Source: an uncultured Clostridia bacterium
GTDB taxonomy: Bacteria > Bacillota > Clostridia > Lachnospirales > CAG-274
DNA length: 5,476 bases
Assembly (NCBI GenBank): GCA_946630405.1
Contig: CAMOYW010000092.1
Location: forward strand, 1 to 5,476
Direction: 5' to 3'
This document shows positions 1-4,627 of this stretch, piece after piece. The notes under the pieces were generated by a model. The model was not told the DNA's origin. It did not search any database and was given only the letters and a program-made list of their open reading frames with translations. How positions within the stretch are numbered: the first letter of the stretch is position 1; each line of letters starts with the position of its first letter. The translations under genes were made by a program, and so were the position numbers.

Positions 1-15
1 AAGATTTATTTTCAT
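1..15 (-). CDS. Possible start of a next gene, cut by window edge
   Basis: On the minus strand an ATG at 15-13 is preceded by a GGAG ribosome site with about 6 nt spacing and opens a frame reading M-K-I-N-L before the window ends. Five residues cannot identify a protein. In many Firmicutes the gene after jag is mnmE (tRNA-modification GTPase), so that is the first candidate, but this is context only. Odd point: a terminator-like hairpin lies just upstream of the ribosome site and I see no promoter between them, so the gene would need read-through or a promoter inside jag. It could also be a chance ATG. Confidence 0.4.
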
Positions 16-25
16 TTACAGCTCC

Positions 26-55
26 AAAAAAAGGACAATGTGATCATTGCCCTTT
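26..55 (-). terminator. Rho-independent terminator after jag
   Basis: Read on the minus strand, positions 55-30 form an 11-bp stem: AAAGG-G-CAATG pairs with CATTG-T-CCTTT around the loop ATCA, with one G-U pair. It is followed by a run of seven T that includes the last stem bases (32-26). On the plus strand the wobble position becomes an A-C mismatch and no T-run follows, so the orientation is minus. It starts only a few bases past the jag stop codon and probably ends the rpmH-to-jag transcript, at least partly. Confidence 0.8.
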
Positions 56-61
56 AAAAAA

Positions 62-1039
62 TCATTCTTCGGTATCTGTTATAGATGTACTCTCGTAGTT
101 TTCCCTATCGGCATACTTAGTGCCCGAATAGTTGTCATACTCTTTGTGGTAGCTTCCTTCCGTTCTGAAGTAGCTTCTCCTTCTTGTGGGATAGCCGTTT
201 TTAAGAGCGATCACAACATATCTGTAAGGTTCCGCACCCTCGGAGAATGTGGTAACATACCTGTCATTTTGAAGAGCGGCATGTATTATTCTTCTCTCGT
301 AAGGATTCATAGGCTCAAGAGTAACGTTTCTTCTGTTATGCTTAGCCTTCTTTGCAAGGTTGAATGCAAGCTTTTCAAGGGTCTCTTTTCTTCTGTCTCT
401 ATATCCCTCGGTGTCGATAGTGACATTCATATAAGGATATTCGCCCTTGTTTACCACAAGATTTGTAAGGTACTGAAGAGAATCAAGTGTTTGACCTCTC
501 TTACCGATTATAGTACCCATCTCTTCGCCTTCAAGATCGACTCTTATCTGCTTATTGTCAAGGAAATACGCATGGATCATTACCTGCATATTCATCTTTG
601 CAAAAACATCGTTAAGAAAATCACAAGCCGTTTTTAATATCTTATCTTTGTCTTCATCGGTTATGTCAGCTCTTTCGGAGTGAGCTTCTTCTTTAACGGT
701 ATCTTCAAGCTCATTGGAAGCAACTTCGCTCTTTACACTTTCGACCTTCTCAGTCTTCTTTTCTGCTTTTACGGCTTCTTTTTCAGCCTTCTTTTCAGCC
801 TTTACGGCAGCTTTAACTTCCTTCTTTTCGGCTTTTTTCTCTTCCTTGGCTTCCTTTTCCGCCCGGCTCTTGCTCCATACAAGCACCTTAAAAGGTCTTG
901 CGCCTATTCCCAAAAATCCCTTTGAGCCTTCCTCTACGACCTCATGTTCTTCATCGGAAAGATCTATACCAAGCTTTTTAACGCCTTCCTCTATACACTC
1001 ATTAATACTCTTTCCTGTAATTTCAAGCTTTTCCACCAT
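62..1039 (-). CDS. jag: RNA-binding protein Jag/KhpB (Jag-N, KH, R3H)
   Basis: This 325-residue cytoplasmic protein has the full Jag/KhpB (SpoIIIJ-associated, EloR) layout. An N-terminal Jag_N domain spans about 1-55, ending in the family-typical GFLGIGARPFKV. A Lys/Glu/Ala-rich linker covers about 58-130. A type II-like KH domain covers about 135-200 with GXXG loop G179-K-R-G182. An R3H domain covers about 205-280 with the R-x3-H signature at R249/H253. In other Gram-positives the family binds RNA, partners with KhpA, and affects cell elongation and division. Start: ATG at 1039 follows GGGAGG at 1050-1045 with 5 nt spacing; the yidC stop lies 2 nt upstream, so the two are probably translationally coupled. 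Unusual features are an 11-residue tandem repeat in the linker and a polar, tyrosine-rich tail (about 283-325) beyond the R3H domain. The identification is secure; the role in this organism is inferred. Confidence 0.95.
   Translation of the reverse strand: MVEKLEITGKSINECIEEGVKKLGIDLSDEEHEVVEEGSKGFLGIGARPFKVLVWSKSRAEKEAKEEKKAEKKEVKAAVKAEKKAEKEAVKAEKKTEKVESVKSEVASNELEDTVKEEAHSERADITDEDKDKILKTACDFLNDVFAKMNMQVMIHAYFLDNKQIRVDLEGEEMGTIIGKRGQTLDSLQYLTNLVVNKGEYPYMNVTIDTEGYRDRRKETLEKLAFNLAKKAKHNRRNVTLEPMNPYERRIIHAALQNDRYVTTFSEGAEPYRYVVIALKNGYPTRRRSYFRTEGSYHKEYDNYSGTKYADRENYESTSITDTEE
734..832 (-). repeat. Three imperfect 33-bp tandem repeats inside jag
   Basis: The plus-strand motif CTTCTTTTC recurs at 755, 788 and 821, exactly 33 bp apart, with further matching bases (GC, TTTACGGC) after it in the first two copies. 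In protein this is three 11-residue units at residues 70-102: AEKKEVKAAVK, AEKKAEKEAVK and AEKKTEKVESV. An A/E/K-rich decayed stretch precedes them (60-69). The composition predicts a charged extended helix or flexible spacer between Jag_N and KH. In-frame 33-bp units could change copy number without breaking the gene. Confidence 0.75.
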
Positions 1040-1041
1040 TC

Positions 1042-2091
1042 TTACCTCCCTTTTTTATTAATTGTATTCTTGGGCAGTTTACTTTCAACCACCTTAATAT
1101 GCTCGGGGTGTTTCTCAAAATATTTGTTTATTACAAGCTGCTGGAGTATCTGGAATATATTTGAAGTTATCCAGTATACACCGATACCCGTAGGCAGTGA
1201 TGTGGTGATCCACGCCATAAAAAGCGGCATTGTAATGTTCATTATCCTCTGCTGCTGTATTACATTCGGATCCTGATTGATAGAGCTGTTCTTACGCTGC
1301 ATTATCCATGAAGAAAGGAATGTGGTTCCCGCAGAAAGAACGGGTATTGCAAGCTTGGGACTTATAGATAAACCGACCGTTTCCGTAAGGTTCAGCCCAA
1401 GGAAATATTCTATCTCATTTTTCCTGAGCATAAGCTCTCCAAATGCCTTTGTATTTATTGCCTCTCCAAGGCTGCTCACCTGCTCGGGAGAGAGAATATT
1501 AAGTATGGCACTGAATATATCCGAATTTACCGATGTACCCGCAGGCACCTTTCCAAGCAAAGCAAATTCATTTACAAGGTCTGCAACAGCGGAACTTGAA
1601 GCCGCCTTTGAAAGCACGATCTCGGATATCTGCTGATAAACCGCATTGATCTCTTGCACATAGCGGAAAGGGTTTTGCATTACCATGTAAAGACCCATAA
1701 ATATGGGGAGCTGAATCAAAAGCGGAAGACAGCCTGCAAACTGATTGTAGTTGTTGTCCGAATACACCTTTTGCATTTCCATGCTCATTTTACGCTGTAT
1801 TTCGGGATCGGATGTCTGTCCTTTGTATTTGTCCTGTATTTTCTTGATCTGAGGCTGTAATGCCTGCATTTTAAACATGGACTTTTGCTGCTTAAACGAT
1901 ATGGGAGTCATAAGCAGTCTTATGAATATCGTAAGCAATATAATGGTGATACCGAGCGAATTTACATCGCCCACTATTGAATGTACTACATTAAAGATTA
2001 TATTTATTATTTGACCTATAAGCCATGCGATCGGTCCGACGATCACGCCCGGCTTTTTCATTACATCGTATGTACGTGCAAGCAGGTTCAT
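1042..2091 (-). CDS. yidC: Membrane protein insertase YidC/Oxa1/SpoIIIJ family
   Basis: This 349-residue polytopic membrane protein inserts and folds inner-membrane proteins, alone or with SecYEG. Visible features: a hydrophobic segment at about 14-40; a first core helix at about 44-63 carrying the family's buried arginine (R58 in TIFIRLLMTPI); a cytoplasmic charged hairpin at about 66-112; the conserved FAGCLPLLIQLPIFMGLY helix at about 118-136; and later helices around 245-265, 285-300 and 304-322. The tail is basic, as expected for ribosome contact. I see no lipoprotein signal with Cys, unlike Bacillus SpoIIIJ. Between NP (140-141) and FLGL (230-233) there is a loop of roughly 90 residues rich in Ser/Ala, longer than in Bacillus homologues of about 260 residues. 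Start: ATG overlaps the yidD stop as ATGA and follows AGGAG (2103-2099) with 7 nt spacing. The final codons AAA GGG AGG TAA also supply the jag ribosome site. Confidence 0.96.
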   Translation of the reverse strand: MNLLARTYDVMKKPGVIVGPIAWLIGQIINIIFNVVHSIVGDVNSLGITIILLTIFIRLLMTPISFKQQKSMFKMQALQPQIKKIQDKYKGQTSDPEIQRKMSMEMQKVYSDNNYNQFAGCLPLLIQLPIFMGLYMVMQNPFRYVQEINAVYQQISEIVLSKAASSSAVADLVNEFALLGKVPAGTSVNSDIFSAILNILSPEQVSSLGEAINTKAFGELMLRKNEIEYFLGLNLTETVGLSISPKLAIPVLSAGTTFLSSWIMQRKNSSINQDPNVIQQQRIMNITMPLFMAWITTSLPTGIGVYWITSNIFQILQQLVINKYFEKHPEHIKVVESKLPKNTINKKGR

Positions 2092-2336
2092 TTTTCATCT
2101 CCTATTTTTTCGGGTACGGGATCGTAACCTCCCTCATGGAAAGGATGGCACTTCAAAAGTCTTCGCACCGTAAGATATGACCCCTTTATAAATCCAAAGC
2201 GTTCAAACGAAATAAGCGCATATTTTGAGCAGGTCGGTGTGAACCTGCAGCTTGGAGGTAACAGAGGCGATATAAATCTCCTGTACCCTTTTATCGCAAA
2301 CATTGCCGCTTGCTTTGGCAAATCAATTATTTTCAT
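2088..2336 (-). CDS. yidD: Membrane protein insertion efficiency factor YidD
   Basis: A small 82-residue protein of the YidD (DUF37, 'haemolytic') family, thought to sit at the inner face of the membrane and help YidC-dependent insertion. The signature is complete: GYRRFISPLLPPSCRFTPTCSKYA at about 17-40, then CHPFHEGGYDPVP at 63-75, with the three conserved cysteines at 30, 36 and 63. Residues 5-27 form a likely amphipathic membrane-binding helix. The ATG at 2336 lies inside the end of rnpA (14-nt overlap). An in-frame TTG at 2345 adds three residues and has AAAGG about 4 nt upstream, so the start is uncertain; I prefer ATG on length and codon grounds. The stop overlaps the yidC start by 4 nt, implying translational coupling. 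Confidence 0.93.
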   Translation of the reverse strand: MKIIDLPKQAAMFAIKGYRRFISPLLPPSCRFTPTCSKYALISFERFGFIKGSYLTVRRLLKCHPFHEGGYDPVPEKIGDEK

Positions 2337-2673
2337 TCGCTTCAAGAAGCCTTTGCTTCCTCAATAAATGCAAAAGGGCACTTTCCACCTCCCGGTAGCT
2401 CGCGTCCTTCGTTCCGGCTCTTGCTATGACCACAATATCATAGCCCTTGGCTATACCGCTTTCCGATAATCTGTAGCTCTCTCTGAGAAGTCTCGTTACT
2501 CTGCTTCGCACAACGGAATTGCCAACTTTTTTGCTTACCGATATGCCGTATCTGTTTTCCAAAGTACCGTTTCTTAAGGTATACATCACAAGCAATCTGT
2601 TGGCAATAGAGCGCCCTCTGTTGTACACCGTTCTGAATTCATAATTCTTCTTTAAGGACTGTGTAAAAAGCAT
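2323..2673 (-). CDS. rnpA: Ribonuclease P protein component (C5/RnpA)
   Basis: The protein subunit of RNase P, which helps the catalytic RNA remove 5' leaders from precursor tRNAs. Its 116 residues match the family's usual 110-125. Recognisable parts are the N-terminal L-K-K-N-Y-E-F-R-T-V-Y-N-R-G (7-20), the RYGISVSKKVGNSVV strand/loop (41-55), and the basic RNA-binding helix RSRVTRLLRESYR (56-68). In most homologues this helix begins R-N-R; here the middle Asn is Ser (S57), a mild departure. The late YDIVVIAR strand (78-85) is also typical. Start: ATG at 2673 with AGGAAG at 2686-2681, 7 nt spacing. It is separated from rpmH by 138 bp containing a strong hairpin, so its level may be set below that of L34. 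It ends overlapping yidD. Confidence 0.96.
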   Translation of the reverse strand: MLFTQSLKKNYEFRTVYNRGRSIANRLLVMYTLRNGTLENRYGISVSKKVGNSVVRSRVTRLLRESYRLSESGIAKGYDIVVIARAGTKDASYREVESALLHLLRKQRLLEANENN

Positions 2674-2762
2674 AGCTTCACTTCCTGTTTTGTCCGAAAA
2701 GGGTCAACGCCCTCGAAAAACGCCCGAACCGGTCAATTTCCCCTTAGAGTCACCCTTAAATA
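2674..2762 (-). other. rnpA leader region after the rpmH hairpin
   Basis: This non-coding stretch between the rpmH-rnpA hairpin and the rnpA start looks more GC-rich than its surroundings. The short words GGTCAA (2702-2707 and 2731-2736, 29 bp apart) and ACGCCC (2707-2712 and 2720-2725) each occur twice. AAGGGT (2699-2704) is complementary to ACCCTT (2752-2757) and could close a weak long-range stem. I see no convincing promoter: the two TTGACC words on the minus strand lack a -10 box at a proper distance. It also holds the rnpA ribosome site (AGGAAG, 2686-2681). Confidence 0.45.
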
Positions 2763-2791
2763 AAAGCCCACTTAATTTATAAGTGGGCTTT
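2763..2791 (-). terminator. Hairpin between rpmH and rnpA (partial terminator/attenuator)
   Basis: A perfect 12-bp inverted repeat, AAAGCCCACTTA and TAAGTGGGCTTT, has a 5-nt loop (2775-2779). In minus-strand transcripts the tail after the stem core reads TTTTATTT, a moderately good U-tract; the plus-strand tail TTTATTTATTTC is similar, so it could work both ways. It sits about 20 nt after the rpmH stop. Since rnpA, yidD, yidC and jag have no clear promoter of their own, read-through is expected, making this a device that yields more L34 mRNA than downstream mRNA. That regulatory reading is inference. Confidence 0.85.
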
Positions 2792-2811
2792 ATTTATTTC
2801 AAATTACGCTA

Positions 2812-2946
2812 TTAAGCGGACAATACCTTTCTGCCCTTTGCACGCCTTGCAGAAATAACCTTTCTGCCGTTTGAAGTACTCATTCTCTTTCTGAAGCCGT
2901 GAACTTTGCTTCTCTGCCTTTTCTTAGGCTGGAATGTCATTTTCAT
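2812..2946 (-). CDS. rpmH: 50S ribosomal protein L34
   Basis: A 44-residue, very basic protein of the large ribosomal subunit that matches the near-invariant L34 pattern from end to end: it opens MKMTFQPKKRQRSKVHGFRK, continues RMSTSNGRKVISARRAKGRK, and closes VLSA. The length is the family norm. The ATG at 2946 is preceded by AAGGAAG (2961-2955) with about 8 nt to the start; the alternative ATG two codons in would lose the usual first residues. It is first in the transcript from the promoter at 3024-2996 and is followed by a strong hairpin, consistent with its need for much higher output than rnpA and the insertase genes. The gene is too short to appear in a typical long-ORF listing. Confidence 0.98.
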   Translation of the reverse strand: MKMTFQPKKRQRSKVHGFRKRMSTSNGRKVISARRAKGRKVLSA

Positions 2947-2995
2947 TGTTATATCTTCCTTTCTTAGTTAATATCCTTTAAAAACACCATTGCTT

Positions 2996-3024
2996 ATTAT
3001 ATAAAAAACAAGCCATTAAGTCAA
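2996..3024 (-). promoter_or_regulatory. Vegetative (sigma-A-type) promoter of the rpmH operon
   Basis: On the minus strand, -35 TTGACT (3024-3019) and -10 TATAAT (3001-2996) are separated by exactly 17 bp, with a T-rich spacer end. Expected transcription start is near 2990-2989, giving a leader of about 43 nt before rpmH. Only the last -35 base departs from consensus, so a strong promoter is expected, as suits a ribosomal protein gene. The -35 box starts only 19 bp past the kinase stop codon. Confidence 0.9.
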
Positions 3025-3043
3025 GCAAAATTTTTAAATCCTC

Positions 3044-3844
3044 TTATTTTTTTGACTTTTTCTTTTCTCTGTTATCGGTATCATATCCACCGTAACCGTA
3101 ACGTGAATAACCATACTTGCCATAGCCGTATTTTTTATAGCCTTTTTTATAAGCAAGTTTGGCATCCTGAACTCCGTTAAGCACTACACCGAGTACATTC
3201 ACATCCACAAAGTTTGCTGCTCCCAAAGAGCGTTTAATATCGTCATAGGTAGTCACACCGTGCCTTACCACAAGCACAAGACCGCCGCTGTATTTTGAAA
3301 GTTCAAGAGCATCGGTCACAAGGTTGATCGGAGGAGTATCGAGCACCACATAATCATACTGCTGAGACACCGTTTCCAAAAACTTTTTCATTTTCTCGGA
3401 TGCAAAAAGCTCGGAAGGATTCGGAGGTATGGGTCCCGACGTTATAACATCGAGATTTGGTACAGCATTTTTGTTCACCGTATTTTCAAAGGTGGACATT
3501 TTACCGAGTATGGTGGAAAGTCCCATCTCGTTTTTAAGTCCGAATACCTTATGCTGAACGGGCTTTCTGAGGTCGCAGTCTATAAGCAGTACGTTTTGAG
3601 AAGCCTGAGCAATAGCGATAGCGGAATTTGCGGAAGTAACACTTTTACCCTCGCCCGCAAAAGAACTTGAAAACTCGATAATATTACTGTCATTTGCACC
3701 CATAAGGAACATAAGATTCGTTCTGAGCTGCTTATAGCCCTCGGTCACCGCAAAATTATTAATATTTTGTATCGTTACTCTTTCAATTCCGCTTTCCTTT
3801 GAAAGCTGCTTCTTTTTTTTCTTATTTGTAAACAATTCAAACAT
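3044..3844 (-). CDS. cpsD: Tyrosine-protein kinase (CpsD/YwqD/CapB-type BY-kinase)
   Basis: A 266-residue cytoplasmic P-loop kinase of the bacterial tyrosine kinase family, which autophosphorylates on a C-terminal tyrosine cluster and controls capsule or exopolysaccharide length and export. Visible motifs are Walker A AGEGKSVT (63-70, K67), Walker A' VLLIDCDLRKP (85-95, D89/D91) and Walker B YVVLDTPP (165-172, D169). The N-terminal oligomerisation motif, usually E-x2-R-x2-R, appears as E35-x2-K38-x2-R41. The tail contains nine tyrosines (232, 236, 239, 241, 244, 246, 249, 251, 254) largely as a K/R-Y-G-Y-G/S repeat, followed by an atypical Lys-rich end (DTDNREKKKSKK). As in other Gram-positives it lacks its own membrane domain and needs the CpsC-type partner encoded just upstream. 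ATG overlaps the cpsC stop by 1 nt (TGATG) and follows GGAGG (3858-3854) by 9 nt. It is last in its operon. The symbol is by family; the polymer is unknown. Confidence 0.93.
   Translation of the reverse strand: MFELFTNKKKKKQLSKESGIERVTIQNINNFAVTEGYKQLRTNLMFLMGANDSNIIEFSSSFAGEGKSVTSANSAIAIAQASQNVLLIDCDLRKPVQHKVFGLKNEMGLSTILGKMSTFENTVNKNAVPNLDVITSGPIPPNPSELFASEKMKKFLETVSQQYDYVVLDTPPINLVTDALELSKYSGGLVLVVRHGVTTYDDIKRSLGAANFVDVNVLGVVLNGVQDAKLAYKKGYKKYGYGKYGYSRYGYGGYDTDNREKKKSKK
3089..3133 (-). repeat. 15-bp repeats encoding the kinase tyrosine cluster
   Basis: Three consecutive five-codon units encode K-Y-G-Y-G, K-Y-G-Y-S and R-Y-G-Y-G (residues 238-252 of the kinase). A related G-Y-K-K-Y precedes them and G-Y follows. 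Codon choice varies between copies (TAC/TAT, GGC/GGT), so the repeat is older than a fresh slippage event. Each unit supplies two candidate phospho-acceptor tyrosines. Confidence 0.8.
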
Positions 3845-4614
3845 CAGCGACCACCTCCATTAGACTCGGAAGTATATACGGGTATTTCCGCAAGCACGGG
3901 AAGTTCAAATCTTGTTGTTATCGATTCCGCATCATCAACGGTATTGGAGATCAATTCTCTTATAATAAAGAATCCTGCCGAAAGAAGTATTCCGAGAATT
4001 ACTCCTATAAGCGCATTCTTGGTATTGTTGGGTGACGATTTATTAACGGGCACCTGTGCGTAACCAATGGGGTTTACATATGCAATTCCCATAATGTCGG
4101 AAAGACATTCGGGAGCGACTTCCGTAACGGCATTACATACATCGGCAGAGAGCTTGGGGTCACCCGTTTCGGCTCTTACCTCAAGAATTTCCGTTTCATT
4201 TACGGCACTCATACTTACACAATTTGCAATTTCTCCTCGCCTAACGTGAACGGAACCGTCTTCGGAAGCAACCACATCAAAATGCTCCGAAAGCACTTCG
4301 GGATCCCACTTTTCAAGAAGCTTATCCCCTACCTTGTCCATTACATAGTCATCTTTAAGTACTACCGAATAAGTGGACACAAGCTCTTGACTTGCATTGA
4401 TATCGGTGAGCATTATTTCGCCCGTAGACTGTGTCTGCCTGTTATTCATAATGTAAAGCTTGATGCTTGATGTGTATTTTACGGGCAGTATATTTTTACT
4501 GACTATAAAGAAAACACCGCCGACAATTACCGCACTTACGATTATCACTACGATATTTGCGAGCAAAAGCTTCACAAGTCGCATTAAATCTATTTCAACT
4601 TCATTATTTTCCAA
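3844..4614 (-). CDS. cpsC: Wzz/CpsC-type polysaccharide co-polymerase, BY-kinase activator
   Basis: A 256-residue membrane protein of the Wzz/CpsC/YwqC family that sets polymer chain length and activates the partner tyrosine kinase. The N-terminus M-E-N-N-E-V-E-I-D-L-M-R-L fits the family pattern. TM1 lies at about 17-38, an extracellular alpha/beta region at about 45-195, a proline-containing stretch before TM2 (P183, P189, P195), TM2 at about 200-218, and a short cytoplasmic tail with the typical E-L-P-V-L-A-E-I-P (237-245). Start choice: TTG at 4614 has GGAGGG at 4626-4621 with 6 nt spacing. The longer ATG start at 4650 would add 12 uncharacteristic residues, overlap the upstream gene by 23 nt, and run through this ribosome site. 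The tail would contact the kinase encoded next, whose start overlaps the stop codon. Confidence 0.9.
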   Translation of the reverse strand: MENNEVEIDLMRLVKLLLANIVVIIVSAVIVGGVFFIVSKNILPVKYTSSIKLYIMNNRQTQSTGEIMLTDINASQELVSTYSVVLKDDYVMDKVGDKLLEKWDPEVLSEHFDVVASEDGSVHVRRGEIANCVSMSAVNETEILEVRAETGDPKLSADVCNAVTEVAPECLSDIMGIAYVNPIGYAQVPVNKSSPNNTKNALIGVILGILLSAGFFIIRELISNTVDDAESITTRFELPVLAEIPVYTSESNGGGR

Positions 4615-4620
4615 TGTCTT

Positions 4621-4626
4621 CCCTCC
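4621..4626 (-). promoter_or_regulatory. Ribosome binding site that fixes the cpsC TTG start
   Basis: GGAGGG on the minus strand lies one base after the stop codon of the SGNH-like gene (4630-4628) and 6 nt before the TTG at 4614. It is among the strongest Shine-Dalgarno sequences in the window and is at proper distance only for the TTG. Confidence 0.85.
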
Positions 4627-4627
4627 G

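Noticed and set aside
47..637. 196-codon open frame on the plus strand
   Set aside because: It lies opposite the KH/R3H part of jag, which has unmistakable domain motifs. The plus-strand product is Ser/Cys/Ile-rich with no recognisable domain and no good ribosome site, so it is an antisense shadow.
714..1061. 115-codon plus-strand frame very rich in Ser, Phe and Ala
   Set aside because: Its composition is simply the complement of the Lys/Glu/Ala repeat linker of jag; there is no independent support.
2702..2736. Two TTGACC words on the minus strand as -35 boxes for an rnpA promoter
   Set aside because: Neither has a TATAAT-like hexamer 16-18 bp downstream; the sequence there is GC-rich.
2964..2990. 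Eight-codon mini-ORF (M-V-F-L-K-D-I-N) in the rpmH leader
   Set aside because: Its ATG falls at about the predicted transcription start, so it would have no ribosome site, and it has no regulatory amino-acid run or attenuator hairpin. Likely chance.
3001..3036. T-run after the kinase gene as a possible terminator
   Set aside because: On the minus strand the TTTTTT has no GC-rich inverted repeat before it; it lies between the -35 and -10 boxes of the rpmH promoter and is better explained as spacer.
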